Below the pieces are notes generated by a model. It did not search any database and had not been told where the DNA came from. It saw nothing but the letters and a program-made list of their open reading frames with translations. A program made the translations under genes and the position numbers. 64,000 nt of DNA from Nitrososphaerota archaeon (lineage in GTDB: Archaea; Thermoproteota; Nitrososphaeria; Nitrososphaerales; JACPRH01), in assembly GCA_023379805.1 (NCBI GenBank), contig JAMCPI010000002.1, positions 62,001-126,000 on the forward strand, written 5' to 3'. Shown here in pieces: positions 8,609 to 17,430 of this stretch (the stretch's first letter is position 1; each line of letters starts with the position of its first letter).

Positions 8609-8968
8609 ATGGCTGCACAACAACAAACTCCGGGTGAAACTGAGATTCTTCTCGGAACTGCTTCTCAACCGGTTTTTCCGTTCTTCATTCTCAAGTTCGA
8701 GCAGGGGGAAGCGAAAGAAGAGACTTATTTGCTATCAATGAAGGTGAGACCAGAAATTTACAATTACGTCAAAACTGTCTTTGGAAAAGATGAGGTGATC
8801 TTTTACCTAGACCCTCTTGTCGGCCAGATACAGGCATGGACGCCATCGATGCACGCAAGTTTTGAAATGGTTGAGAAACTAGGCTTGATGAGCAGCATTC
8901 GCATCTGGATAATGAACGCACGAGCACACCTTGCAAAATTCCTCGCCCAATTGAGGCCTCCACAATGA
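8609..8968 (+). CDS. unknown protein, first gene of toxin-antitoxin operon
   Basis: A 119-residue soluble protein that I do not recognise. It shows mixed alpha/beta content: ILLGTASQPVFPFFILKFEQGE, then EETYLLSMKVRPEIYNYVKTVFGKDEVIFYLDP, then a helical C-terminus SIRIWIMNARAHLAKFLAQL. It has its own TATA box (about 8550) and ribosome site, and its stop overlaps the next start (ATGA at 8965-8968). It leads a four-gene unit ending in a RelE-like toxin, in a patch with transposon debris. Role unknown. Confidence 0.75.
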   Translation: MAAQQQTPGETEILLGTASQPVFPFFILKFEQGEAKEETYLLSMKVRPEIYNYVKTVFGKDEVIFYLDPLVGQIQAWTPSMHASFEMVEKLGLMSSIRIWIMNARAHLAKFLAQLRPPQ

Positions 8969-9333
8969 GCCAGCCCGCACCAAGAGTCGAAGAAATCCTG
9001 AAACAGGTCGGAGTGATGGATGAGATTATGCAGAAACATGACCTGTTAACAGGAATAGTGAACGTAGTGAACTCGCAAGGGAACATGGATAAAGATACGA
9101 TAACTTACCGCTTGGCCATGACGATTTACCACTCAAAAAGACTGGCGGGAAAGAGCCTAATCACATCTCTAGATGATCCGGGTGCAATCTACCTCAAGGC
9201 CGCGGGTAACCCACGCCTAAAACCACTCATCGAAGAAATGGGCAGCAAATACAAGATGGTTCCTACAATCGAATTAGTGAAAACCCTTATGTGCTTCCTA
9301 ATAGCTTCATATATTGTCGGACTATCCGCATAA
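8965..9333 (+). CDS. unknown protein, second gene of toxin-antitoxin operon
   Basis: A 122-residue, largely helical protein of no family I can name. It begins with PAPRVEEILKQVGVMDEIMQKHDLLTGIVNVVN and has a central segment TYRLAMTIYHSKRLAGKSLITSLDDPGAIYLKAAGN, ending with a hydrophobic helix LVKTLMCFLIASYIVGLSA that could touch a membrane or a partner. The ATG overlaps the previous stop (ATGA), implying translational coupling. Its stop lies 16 bases before the antitoxin-like gene. It probably works with the 119-residue protein (inference from overlap). Confidence 0.75.
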   Translation: MSQPAPRVEEILKQVGVMDEIMQKHDLLTGIVNVVNSQGNMDKDTITYRLAMTIYHSKRLAGKSLITSLDDPGAIYLKAAGNPRLKPLIEEMGSKYKMVPTIELVKTLMCFLIASYIVGLSA

Positions 9334-9349
9334 AGGGGGAAGCGTAAAA

Positions 9350-9640
9350 ATGTCGAGCACATTGAGCTTTGAAAACAGCAGGCCGGCGTTGAACAAGACA
9401 TTTACATCTTCATTCAATACTACTGCAGATATTCCAAGATATTTCGCGAGCTCAACAGCTACCGTTGCCACCAAGGTCTTGCTTGACTGGCTTTCTCTCA
9501 ATCTGATGCAGGGCCGCAGCAATTCCCTGACATCGATTGAGGAAGAGGACATACGCGCCGATAGCGAAGAACGAGAGAAAGGACTGACCAGAAGTTTCTC
9601 TAGCACTGATGATCTTTTCGAATGGCTAGATTCGGATTGA
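9350..9640 (+). CDS. putative antitoxin of RelE-type module
   Basis: A 96-residue protein from ATG 9350; GGGGGA at 9335-9340 is a ribosome site nine bases upstream, which favours this start over the longer frame from 9314. The N-terminus is Ser/Thr-rich, the middle (PRYFASSTATVATKVLLDWLSLNLMQG) is helical, and the acidic C-terminus FSSTDDLFEWLDSD resembles toxin-wrapping tails of type II antitoxins. Its stop is seven bases before the toxin gene. No DNA-binding motif is clear, so the call rests mainly on gene order. Confidence 0.6.
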   Translation: MSSTLSFENSRPALNKTFTSSFNTTADIPRYFASSTATVATKVLLDWLSLNLMQGRSNSLTSIEEEDIRADSEEREKGLTRSFSSTDDLFEWLDSD

Positions 9641-9647
9641 ACGGCAA

Positions 9648-9917
9648 TTGGTATGGAAGACCGATCCATCCAACAGGTTTAAACGTGGATATAAAAACGC
9701 AGGTTCAGAGATGCAGCAACGCATCAAAGTCGCAATAACTGCACTAGTCAACGCGGAAGATCCCTGCACTCTAGGCGAATTGAAACACGGAAATTTGGAC
9801 GATAATTGGGCTTATGAAATAGGAAGAAGCTGCCGCCTGCTCTACATACCGATTAGTGATAGAAACACGATACTCCTTAGAAGAGTATGCAGCCACAACG
9901 AAGTATACGGTAACTAG
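9648..9917 (+). CDS. RelE/ParE-family toxin
   Basis: An 89-residue protein of the RelE/YoeB fold, an mRNA interferase that cuts on the ribosome. Seen: VWKTDPSNRFKRGYKNAG (helix 1), IKVAITALVNAEDPCTLGELKHGNLDDNWAYEIGRSCRLLYIP (the typical L-x-G-D/N-W-x-Y-R/E-I-x-R-x-Y strand run) and the closing strand TILLRRVCSHNEVYGN, where Arg and His/Tyr are catalytic in relatives. Start codon TTG 9648. Partner antitoxin is directly upstream. Confidence 0.8.
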   Translation: MVWKTDPSNRFKRGYKNAGSEMQQRIKVAITALVNAEDPCTLGELKHGNLDDNWAYEIGRSCRLLYIPISDRNTILLRRVCSHNEVYGN

Positions 9918-10007
9918 ACCGGCAAAACCGTCAGCGTCTCACTAGCCGTCAGTTCCTCCAAAGCAAAAATATTCTATTCTTGCTGCACATTTGATCGCTT
10001 GCTCAAC

Positions 10008-10036
10008 AAGAAAGAGCGACTCATAGGCTCTTTCTT
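10008..10036. terminator. perfect 10-bp inverted repeat after toxin gene
   Basis: AAGAAAGAGC at 10008-10017 and GCTCTTTCTT at 10027-10036 are exact inverse complements with a nine-base loop, about 90 bases after the toxin stop. It could be a transcription end or RNA-stability hairpin, or an end of a lost mobile element. The rest of 9918-10163 shows nothing else. Confidence 0.45.
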
Positions 10037-10163
10037 TCACAAAATCAATCGGTTAGCATAAATTCGCTATTCTTGAAACAGGGCTGGAACTTCCCAGCAC
10101 AAACAGCATAAAATCCTGTTTCCCTTATTTTGCCCGAACAAGCGCTGGGTTGCCTTCTCTTCA

Positions 10164-10610
10164 TCAAAGCATACTATGGCATTGGAAAACCTGTTGAGGG
10201 CAATCCCAACGTTCCCTTCTATGTCCGAATTCCCGGTCTCGACGTTGATAGCGATGCTTTGCGATGGTATCTGGAAAGTCTTGAGGTGGTCTCGGTTTCG
10301 GTTCCATGTTATTAGCGGATAACCAGTCGGCCATGGTTTCGCAAGGATGTGTGGCTGACTGGATAATCTCCTTTTTAGCTAGTTTATCCATCTTGCTAGT
10401 CACAAAGAAAGTGTCCCCAGTAGTGCGGTTCATGATTAGTCTTTCACCGTAAGGCCTTAACGGAGAATTATTTCGCCCAAAATAATGGATTGTCAAGCGT
10501 TGATACACCTTTGTTGATATGCGGTTAAACAACAGTTTGAGAAATGAGATTGCGATCATTACTGCTAGCCCTAAAGCGACAAATGACAGATTAGCCTTGA
10601 CAAAAATCAT
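10164..10610 (-). CDS. membrane-anchored protein of unknown function
   Basis: A 148-residue product with one N-terminal membrane helix (about residues 8-28, LSFVALGLAVMIAISFLKLLF) and a basic soluble part (KVYQRLTIHYFGRNNSPLRPYGERLIM). The family is not recognised. The ATG at 10608-10610 overlaps the TGA of the small frame upstream (ATGA), so the two are probably coupled. The C-terminal third is rich in Arg, Pro and His and may have been altered by decay. It diverges from trpE. Confidence 0.5.
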   Translation of the reverse strand: MIFVKANLSFVALGLAVMIAISFLKLLFNRISTKVYQRLTIHYFGRNNSPLRPYGERLIMNRTTGDTFFVTSKMDKLAKKEIIQSATHPCETMADWLSANNMEPKPRPPQDFPDTIAKHRYQRRDREFGHRRERWDCPQQVFQCHSML

Positions 10611-10765
10611 AGTCCTAAGAGTCCGACAAAAGCTAGGATAGCGGTTCCAACTGCAACAACAATATCAGAATCCCCTCATTCCACACCGTTGTTATGGCGA
10701 TTATAAAGCCAAACTGAATTTAAACCAACTGCCACGAAAATAATGATCAGTAGAAGTATCTCCAT
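10607..10765 (-). pseudogene. short two-helix membrane protein frame with internal TGA
   Basis: From ATG 10765 the frame reads 29 residues (MEILLLIIIFVAVGLNSVWL, then YNRHNNGVE), meets TGA at 10676-10678, and continues in the same frame for 22 more residues that form a second hydrophobic helix (GDSDIVVAVGTAILAFVGLL) to a TGA overlapping the ATG of the next gene. The second helix and the ATGA overlap argue that this was one 52-codon gene. It is now broken, read through, or mis-sequenced. Confidence 0.5.
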
Positions 10766-10830
10766 TTCTATCATCTACCACCCGATTCGGACACCCAGAT
10801 AATGAGACAGTGTACATTTTCATACATTAA

Positions 10831-10858
10831 TGTTTAAATAAGTTCCTTTTGATGGAAC
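10831..10858 (+). promoter_or_regulatory. trp operon promoter with palindromic operator
   Basis: A TATA element TGTTTAAATA (10831-10840) is followed directly by GTTCC-N7-GGAAC (10842-10858). The palindrome lies between TATA and the GTG start at 10872, where a bound protein would block initiation. A tryptophan-responsive repressor is plausible but none is encoded beside the operon. Confidence 0.5.
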
Positions 10859-10871
10859 GGTAGAGTGTTTA

Positions 10872-12293
10872 GTGCATTGGGTGACTATCTTTGGCTCCGC
10901 TACCACTGCGAAGCAGGCGTGTAAAGTAGCTTTCCGACGTCTCCACACTCGAAAATCTCCATCTGAACTTTTCCATTCTCTTCAGCAGCGGCATGAATAC
11001 GTGTATCTGCTTGAATCTGTGACGGGTCCGCGTAAGCTTGCTGAATACAGCTTCATCGGCTTCGAACCTCACCACACAGTCACGGTCAAAGACCGCAAAC
11101 TAATCGTAACAGACACCGCCAGCGGCGAAACAACTACGCAAACGGCCGCTGATCCAGTGGCGCATCTTAGAGCTCTTCTAGCCTCAAACCACGTAGTTGA
11201 GACTACTCCGCGGCTGCTCGGCGGCGCAGTCGGATACCTCAGCTATGATGCTATACGTTACTGGGAGCGGCTGCCCGATAAGACGCTTGACGACTCTCAC
11301 TACCCGGACGCTGAGTTCGCTCTCTACGATGACGGTGTCATCTTCAACCACCAGACCCAGCAGATCCACTACTACACTATTGGAGCAGACCGTTCACGCG
11401 AACTCCCCCTAGAAGCTTCAGGTGAGAAGCCTGAGCCTCTATCTCACAGCGAACCGGAGCGTAACCTTAACCAGACGCGGTACGAGGAGATGGTTCTAAA
11501 GGCTAAAGAGTACATTTCAGCCGGCGACATCTTCCAAACCGTATTATCTCAGCGGCTCCACACAACTCTCCGAGGTGATCCGCACGCCTTCTACGAAGCG
11601 CTTCACAGCACCAACCCGTCACCCTACATGTATCATTTGAAGATGGGTGAACGCCGAATAATAGGTTCAAGCCCCGAGATGCTTATCCGCGTCGAAAAAG
11701 ACGTGGTCGAAACCTTCCCGATAGCAGGCACCCGCCCCCGAACCAGCGACACCAGCAGAAACCAGCTGCTCGCACAGGAACTCATCGCCGACCCTAAAGA
11801 CCGCGCCGAACACGTAATGCTCGTCGATCTCGCTAGGAACGATCTGGGGAGAATCAGCCGCTACGGCACCGTCAAAACAACCGAGTTCATGCAGATACAC
11901 GAATACAGTCATGTGCAGCACATCGTCTCCCATGTCTGCGGGAGGCTGAGACCTGAGTATGACGCGTATGATGCGCTGCGCGCTGTTTTTCCAGCAGGCA
12001 CCGTCTCAGGCGCCCCGAAGATCCGCGCAATGGAGATTATTGATGAGCTTGAACCGACTCGAAGAGGCCCTTATGCGGGCGCAGTCGGCTACTTCTCCTA
12101 CAACGGCAACTCAGACTTCGCCATCACCATCCGCACCCTCACCACTAACCGTGAACACGCCTACGTTCAGGCGGGCGCAGGAATAGTCGCTGACTCCGAC
12201 CCCACTAAGGAGTGGATGGAGACCCGGGATAAAGCAGCAGCCCTAGTTAACGCTCTAAACCTAGCGTCGCAGCAAGAGACGGTGAAGAAGTAA
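10872..12293 (+). CDS. trpE: anthranilate synthase component I
   Basis: Makes anthranilate from chorismate with TrpG, the first step of tryptophan synthesis. At 473 residues it is of normal length. Seen: N-terminal feedback region with YLLESVTGPRKLAEYSFIGF (the LLES element contacts tryptophan in relatives), GGAVGYLSYD, and the chorismate-binding domain with SAGDIFQTVLSQR, GSSPEMLIR, PIAGTRPR, LVDLARNDLGR and AVFPAGTVSGAPKIRAMEII near the C-terminus. Starts with GTG at 10872, followed by trpG after three bases. First gene of a seven-gene operon. Confidence 0.97.
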   Translation: MHWVTIFGSATTAKQACKVAFRRLHTRKSPSELFHSLQQRHEYVYLLESVTGPRKLAEYSFIGFEPHHTVTVKDRKLIVTDTASGETTTQTAADPVAHLRALLASNHVVETTPRLLGGAVGYLSYDAIRYWERLPDKTLDDSHYPDAEFALYDDGVIFNHQTQQIHYYTIGADRSRELPLEASGEKPEPLSHSEPERNLNQTRYEEMVLKAKEYISAGDIFQTVLSQRLHTTLRGDPHAFYEALHSTNPSPYMYHLKMGERRIIGSSPEMLIRVEKDVVETFPIAGTRPRTSDTSRNQLLAQELIADPKDRAEHVMLVDLARNDLGRISRYGTVKTTEFMQIHEYSHVQHIVSHVCGRLRPEYDAYDALRAVFPAGTVSGAPKIRAMEIIDELEPTRRGPYAGAVGYFSYNGNSDFAITIRTLTTNREHAYVQAGAGIVADSDPTKEWMETRDKAAALVNALNLASQQETVKK

Positions 12294-12296
12294 GCC

Positions 12297-12884
12297 TTGA
12301 AGACCCTCTTAATCGATAATTACGACTCCTTCACCTACAACCTAGTGCAGCAGGTCGGCGAACTCGGATCAGAGCCGCACGTATACCGTAACGACCAGAT
12401 AACTCTCGAACAGGTGAAGAAGCTGGAGCCTGACAACATCATACTGTCCCCGGGCCCCGGAACTCCTGTTGACCCACATTTCTTCGGGGTCTGCTCAGAC
12501 ATCATACGCCACCTCAGCCCCACAATCCCTACTCTCGGTGTCTGCCTAGGTCATCAAGGCATAATCCACATTTACGGCGGAACTATAACACGAGCCGGGC
12601 GGCTAATGCACGGCAAGGTCAGCCGGATAAGCCATGACGGCCAGGACATCTTTGAAGGGTTAGAGAACCCCTTCACCGCCACCAGATACCATTCTCTGGT
12701 GGGTGAACGCCTCACAATACCTTCCACGCTTGAGGTGGCCGCAACCTCTCTCGACGATAAGGAGGTGATGGCGGTGAGGCATAAATCGCACCCGGTCTAC
12801 GGTATCCAGTTCCACCCTGAATCAATCCTCACCACCGAGGGTCTGAAACTCGTCCAAAACTTCCTGAAGATGAGCCGAATATAG
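12297..12884 (+). CDS. trpG: anthranilate synthase component II (glutamine amidotransferase)
   Basis: Provides ammonia from glutamine to TrpE. The 195-residue class I amidotransferase shows LLIDNYDSFTYNLVQQVGEL at the start, LSPGPGTP (oxyanion region), the nucleophile in GVCLGHQGI (Cys about 82) and the His-Glu pair in FHPESILT near residue 173. Starts with TTG at 12297, three bases after the trpE stop. The TAG abuts the trpD ATG with no gap. Confidence 0.97.
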   Translation: MKTLLIDNYDSFTYNLVQQVGELGSEPHVYRNDQITLEQVKKLEPDNIILSPGPGTPVDPHFFGVCSDIIRHLSPTIPTLGVCLGHQGIIHIYGGTITRAGRLMHGKVSRISHDGQDIFEGLENPFTATRYHSLVGERLTIPSTLEVAATSLDDKEVMAVRHKSHPVYGIQFHPESILTTEGLKLVQNFLKMSRI

Positions 12885-13949
12885 ATGACGATCAAAGAAG
12901 GAATAGGCAAACTCGTAGAGAAGCGAAACCTCGACCCCGAAGAGGCCGAGGCAGTTATGAAGGAGATTATGAGCGGAGCAGCCACCCCATCCCAAATCTC
13001 AGCCTTCCTCACAGCCCTCCGCATGAAAGGCGAAACAATAGACGAAATCACCGCCTTCGCCAAAGTCATGCGGCAGTTCGCTGAACACATTCAACCTAAA
13101 GTGAACGGCAGACTCCTAGACATCGTGGGAACAGGAGGAGACCGCATCAAAACCGTCAACGTAAGCACCACCGCAGCCCTCGTAGCCGCAGGTGCAGGAA
13201 TAGCTGTCGCTAAACACGGAAACCGCTCCTTCACAAGCCGATGCGGCGCAGCCGACATCCTTGAACGGCTAGGCCTCAACCTGAGCAGCGAACCCTCAGT
13301 GGTTGAACGCTCCATCGAAACGGTCGGCATAGGCTTCCTCTTCGCACCCCGCTTCCACCAAGCTATGAAGTATGTCGGCCCAACCCGTAAAGAAATCGGC
13401 ATCCGAACAGTCTTCAACATTCTGGGCCCCCTCACCAACCCCGCTAACGCAGACGCTCAGCTCATCGGCGTGTATGATCCCAGCCTCGTCAAGCCGCTGG
13501 CAGAGGTTACAGCGAAGCTCGGATTGAAGGAGGCGTTAGTAGTCCACGGATTAGACGGTCTCGACGAGATCTCCACGATCGGGGCGACCTCAGCCGCATG
13601 GATGAAGAACGGCGTGGTCAAAACATTGCAGTTGAAGCCGGGTGACTTCGGGGTCGAGACTGCGAAGCCTGAGGAGCTAGCAGGTAACAGCGTGGAGGAG
13701 AACGCGGAGTGCGTATACAAGATTTTGACCGGGCACTCCAGCACCAACTCAAAGTGTAGAGATATGGTGCTGGCTAACGCTGCAGCCGGCATCGTGGTTG
13801 GAGGAAAGGCTGACAGCCTCCAAGACGGAATGAACCTTGCTGAGGAAGCGATTAAAAGCGGCGCAGCCTACGGTAAATTGAAATCTATGGTTAAGATCTA
13901 TGGAGGAGACCTTTCGAAACTTGAAGAACTCGAAACCAAATTCGCCTAA
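12885..13949 (+). CDS. trpD: anthranilate phosphoribosyltransferase
   Basis: Joins anthranilate and PRPP to phosphoribosylanthranilate. 354 residues; a helical N-terminal domain (ATPSQISAFLTALRMKGETIDEI) precedes the PRPP site GTGGDRIKTVNVSTTAALVAA, then KHGNRSFTSRCGAADILE and GPLTNPA. Starts at the base after the trpG stop. The 3' end overlaps the longest possible trpC frame by 50 bases. A separate trpD, not fused to trpG, is as in most archaea. Confidence 0.97.
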   Translation: MTIKEGIGKLVEKRNLDPEEAEAVMKEIMSGAATPSQISAFLTALRMKGETIDEITAFAKVMRQFAEHIQPKVNGRLLDIVGTGGDRIKTVNVSTTAALVAAGAGIAVAKHGNRSFTSRCGAADILERLGLNLSSEPSVVERSIETVGIGFLFAPRFHQAMKYVGPTRKEIGIRTVFNILGPLTNPANADAQLIGVYDPSLVKPLAEVTAKLGLKEALVVHGLDGLDEISTIGATSAAWMKNGVVKTLQLKPGDFGVETAKPEELAGNSVEENAECVYKILTGHSSTNSKCRDMVLANAAAGIVVGGKADSLQDGMNLAEEAIKSGAAYGKLKSMVKIYGGDLSKLEELETKFA

Positions 13950-14730
13950 TCCAAGCTTCCTAGACACTCTGGCTGAGGCCGCTCACGCCTCGGTGAGCTC
14001 CGGCTACTACAACGTGGAGGAGATAGCCTTAGACGAGTACGCTAGGTGCAACCTCACTCAAAGCATCCGTAGATGCAGCAAGAACCCTGTTATCGCTGAG
14101 GTGAAGTTCGCCTCCCCATCGCAAGGAGTAATCCAAAGCAACGGTGATCCCGCCAAAATAGCTCAGGCGATGACTAAAGGCGGAGCGGTAGGTCTCTCAG
14201 TGCTGACTGAGCCGAAGCATTTCGGCGGCTCTCTGGAAAACCTCGTCAAGGTGAGGAACTCAACGAGTCTGCCTGTCCTGATGAAGGACATCGTGGTCTC
14301 ATACGCTCAAATCGACGCGGCCCATTTTTTGGGCGCTGATGCGATACTGCTGATTATCGGCCTCTTCGAGGCGGGTAAATGCGAAATGGGGCTGCACGAA
14401 GCGGTGATTTACGCGCATCTGAAGGGGTTGCAGGTGTTACTGGAGGTGCATAACCGGGAGGAGTTCAATCGAGCAGTCGAGACTGATGCAGACCTGATTG
14501 GAGTGAACAACAGGGATCTCGCCACTCTCTCAGTTGACCTGTCAACCACCGTGAAGATTCTTCAAAACACATCTCGCCACGGCAAACTCGTTGTAAGCGA
14601 AAGCGGAATAGGTTCAGCCGAAGATCTCCGGTTTCTGAAGCAGGCTGGGGCGGACGCCTACCTAGTAGGAACCTCGGTCATGAAGTCCGAAGACATCGAA
14701 TCAAAGGTACGGGAACTGGTAGAGGCGTAA
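13900..14730 (+). CDS. trpC: indole-3-glycerol-phosphate synthase
   Basis: Closes CdRP to indole-3-glycerol phosphate. A TIM barrel of about 270 residues: VIAEVKFASPSQGVI (catalytic Lys), SVLTEPKHFGGSLENL, VLMKDIVVSYAQIDAA (second Lys), LLEVHNREE (Glu), GVNNRDL and VVSESGIGSAEDLRFL. The ATG at 13900 lies 50 bases inside trpD; a TTG at 13921 would give a shorter overlap and is a reasonable alternative start. TrpC and TrpF are separate proteins here. Confidence 0.96.
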   Translation: MEETFRNLKNSKPNSPNPSFLDTLAEAAHASVSSGYYNVEEIALDEYARCNLTQSIRRCSKNPVIAEVKFASPSQGVIQSNGDPAKIAQAMTKGGAVGLSVLTEPKHFGGSLENLVKVRNSTSLPVLMKDIVVSYAQIDAAHFLGADAILLIIGLFEAGKCEMGLHEAVIYAHLKGLQVLLEVHNREEFNRAVETDADLIGVNNRDLATLSVDLSTTVKILQNTSRHGKLVVSESGIGSAEDLRFLKQAGADAYLVGTSVMKSEDIESKVRELVEA

Positions 14731-14737
14731 CTAGCAT

Positions 14738-15391
14738 ATGCCGCGTGTCCGAGTGAAGATCTGCGGAAATACCAAGCGTGAAGATGTTGAGCACGCAATC
14801 CAGTCAGGAGCAGATGCAGTCGGCTTCATCGTCGGCTTCCCTTCAAGCCCCAGGAACCTCTACCTTGAACGGGCTGCCGATCTGATGAAGGATCTACCGC
14901 CGCTAATCGACCGAGTAGTCGTAACCCGTCAGGACGATATGAGCCTGCTTCGAAAGATAGCTGAGAAGCTTCCGGCTGACACGGTCCAACTGATAGGTGA
15001 AACGCCTTACTCGCCGGAGCTGCGGCAGATCTTTCGGAACACCCGTTTGATCAAGGTGGTTCACGCCACTTCATACGGCTTAGCTATGGAACCAGCCATC
15101 GAGGCGTCGAAATATTATGATGCAGTACTTGTGGACACAGGTCTGCAGGGTGTTCCAGGCGGCACCGGGCTGGTGCATGACTGGGATATCAGCAGCAAAG
15201 TTGCGGAGCTGATCCGGCCTAGGCCGTTGATCTTGGCGGGTGGTTTGAACCCGTCTAACGTTGAGGCTGCTATCAGAACAGTGAAGCCGTACGGAGTCGA
15301 TGTTTCAAGCGGGGTTGAGTCATCTCCGGGAGTAAAGGATCGCCACAAGGTTGAAAGGTTCATTGAAAACGCTTTGAAGGTGAGGGTTTAA
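14738..15391 (+). CDS. trpF: phosphoribosylanthranilate isomerase
   Basis: Amadori isomerase converting PRA to CdRP. 217 residues with [20 protein letters not shown] (catalytic Cys about 9), [13 protein letters not shown], the Asp in [20 protein letters not shown], and the phosphate grip [10 protein letters not shown] and [16 protein letters not shown]. It starts seven bases after trpC and ends four bases before trpB. Confidence 0.96.
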   Translation: MPRVRVKICGNTKREDVEHAIQSGADAVGFIVGFPSSPRNLYLERAADLMKDLPPLIDRVVVTRQDDMSLLRKIAEKLPADTVQLIGETPYSPELRQIFRNTRLIKVVHATSYGLAMEPAIEASKYYDAVLVDTGLQGVPGGTGLVHDWDISSKVAELIRPRPLILAGGLNPSNVEAAIRTVKPYGVDVSSGVESSPGVKDRHKVERFIENALKVRV

Positions 15392-15395
15392 CAGT

Positions 15396-16604
15396 TTGAC
15401 CAGTAAGAAGAAGCTGAGCGAGAACCCGATCGCGGGCAAATACGGAAAGTTCGGTGGACGCTTCGTCCCTGAGACCTTGATGGGCGCCTTGGAGGAGCTT
15501 GAAGAAGCCTACAACAAGTATAGTGTAGACCCAGCGTTCCGGAAGGAGCTTGACGACTACCTCGCCAACTACGCTGGAAGACCAACCCCGCTGTACTACG
15601 CCAAGAACCTCACCAAAAGGCTCGGCGGCGCCAAAATCTATCTGAAACGCGAAGATCTTCTTCACAGCGGCGCCCATAAGATCAACAACACCCTCGGACA
15701 GGGACTGCTCGCACTCCGAATGAACAAACGCAGAGTAATCGCTGAGACCGGTGCAGGCCAGCACGGAGTCGCCACTGCAATGGCGGCCGCAGTCCTCGGG
15801 TTGAAGGCTGAGATCTACATGGGGAAAGAGGATACTGAGCGGCAGCGGCTTAACGTCTTCAGGATGCGGCTGCTCGGAGCCAAAGTTAACGCTGTCGAGA
15901 GCGGCTCCAAGACTTTGAAGGACGCAATTAACGAAGCGATGCGGGACTGGGTTACAAACGTTGAATCAACCTACTACATCATAGGCTCAGTCGTCGGCCC
16001 CCACCCGTATCCGAAGATGGTGCGTGACTTCCAGAGCATCATCGGCACCGAAATCAAGAGCCAGATAGTTGAGGCTGAAGGCAGATTACCTGATGCGCTG
16101 GTCGCCTGCGTCGGTGGAGGAAGCAACGCTATGGGAACCTTCTACCCCTTCCTAGACGATTCCGAGGTCAGGTTAATCGGGGTCGAAGCCGCCGGCCAAG
16201 GATTAGAGACCGGCAAGCACTCAGCTACTTTGAACGCAGGCAGAGAAGGCGTTCTCCACGGGATGCTCAGCTACCTGCTTCAAGACGAGCACGGTCAAGT
16301 CCTGCCTACACACAGCATCTCAGCTGGACTCGACTACCCCGGAGTAGGACCTGAACATTCGCTGCTGAAGACACTGAAACGAGCAGAATACGTTGCAGCA
16401 ACCGATAAGGAGACCCTCCGAGCCTTCCAACGCCTTTCACAGGAGGAAGGCATCCTACCCGCGTTAGAGTCGGCGCACGCTCTCGCATATGTCGAGAAGC
16501 TGGCGCCGAAACTAGGAAAAGACCAGATAATCGTGGTCTGCCTCTCAGGAAGAGGAGACAAAGACGTAGAGGTTGTCGCCAAAGCCCTAGGTGAAAAGAT
16601 ATGA
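15396..16604 (+). CDS. trpB: tryptophan synthase beta chain
   Basis: PLP enzyme that condenses indole with serine. 402 residues, the length of the TrpB1 class that pairs with TrpA, not the longer TrpB2. Seen: [19 protein letters not shown], the Schiff-base lysine in [24 protein letters not shown], the phosphate loop [10 protein letters not shown], and [14 protein letters not shown] and LSGRGDKD near the end. Start TTG 15396. Its stop overlaps trpA by four bases. Confidence 0.97.
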   Translation: MTSKKKLSENPIAGKYGKFGGRFVPETLMGALEELEEAYNKYSVDPAFRKELDDYLANYAGRPTPLYYAKNLTKRLGGAKIYLKREDLLHSGAHKINNTLGQGLLALRMNKRRVIAETGAGQHGVATAMAAAVLGLKAEIYMGKEDTERQRLNVFRMRLLGAKVNAVESGSKTLKDAINEAMRDWVTNVESTYYIIGSVVGPHPYPKMVRDFQSIIGTEIKSQIVEAEGRLPDALVACVGGGSNAMGTFYPFLDDSEVRLIGVEAAGQGLETGKHSATLNAGREGVLHGMLSYLLQDEHGQVLPTHSISAGLDYPGVGPEHSLLKTLKRAEYVAATDKETLRAFQRLSQEEGILPALESAHALAYVEKLAPKLGKDQIIVVCLSGRGDKDVEVVAKALGEKI

Positions 16605-17416
16605 CGAGCAGTAAGATTGAAGATGTTTTCCAAGAGCTGAAGAAAAGGCGTGAAGCCGCCTTAATCGGCTACTTGACCGCGGGACTCCCATCTCCAGAGC
16701 AGGCTCCAGCGGCTGCTGAAGCTCTCATCCGTGGAGGAGTAGATATTCTTGAGCTAGGCGTCCCCTTCTCAGACCCTATCGCGGACGGCCCCACAATTCA
16801 AGCCTCGTCTAACAGAGCGCTCAGCCTAGGCGTAACCCCTGAAACAGTCTTCAACACTGTGAAGAAAATCAGGTCGAAGCACCAACAGATCCCGATAGTA
16901 TTGCTCACCTACTATAACCCGATCTACAAGATGGGTGTAAACCGCTTCATGGAGACCTGCAGAAGCAGCGGCGTCAACGGCCTAGTCGTACCCGATCTAC
17001 CGATTGAAGAAGCTGATGACTACCGCAGCTCAGCCGAGAAGCACGGCGTAGACACAATATTCTTAGCTTCACCAGCAACCTCTGTTGAAAGGCTCCGCAA
17101 AATTGTCGACGCAACCTCAGGCTTCCTATACCTAGTATCACTCTACGGTGTAACAGGAGCCAGATCCCAGATGAACGTTAGCTCCTTGGATCTGGTGAAA
17201 CGGTTCAAACCCTACACTAAAGGAAAAGTGAACTTGGCGGTCGGCTTCGGAATCTCCAAACCGGAGCATGTGAAGAGCGTTATCGCGGCCGGAGCTGACG
17301 GAGCGATAGTGGGCAGCGCCTTCGTAAAATTGCTCAATGAAGACATTCCGGTAAAGCGGATGTTGAAGCAGCTCCAAGATTTGGCGGCATCCCTGAAAGC
17401 GGCAACCAAACCTTAG
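16601..17416 (+). CDS. trpA: tryptophan synthase alpha chain
   Basis: Cleaves indole-3-glycerol phosphate to indole for TrpB. 271-residue TIM barrel with [35 protein letters not shown] (catalytic Glu and Asp), [30 protein letters not shown] and [11 protein letters not shown]. Its ATG overlaps the trpB stop (ATGA), the usual coupling of alpha and beta. Last gene of the operon; it converges with the response regulator 14 bases on. Confidence 0.97.
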   Translation: MTSSKIEDVFQELKKRREAALIGYLTAGLPSPEQAPAAAEALIRGGVDILELGVPFSDPIADGPTIQASSNRALSLGVTPETVFNTVKKIRSKHQQIPIVLLTYYNPIYKMGVNRFMETCRSSGVNGLVVPDLPIEEADDYRSSAEKHGVDTIFLASPATSVERLRKIVDATSGFLYLVSLYGVTGARSQMNVSSLDLVKRFKPYTKGKVNLAVGFGISKPEHVKSVIAAGADGAIVGSAFVKLLNEDIPVKRMLKQLQDLAASLKAATKP

Positions 17417-17430
17417 GGTTTAGGGCCGGT

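Noticed and set aside
10130-10315. Plus-strand 61-codon frame opposite the 148-residue membrane protein
   Set aside because: It overlaps the minus-strand gene, shows no domain or ribosome site, and its composition looks like an antisense frame.
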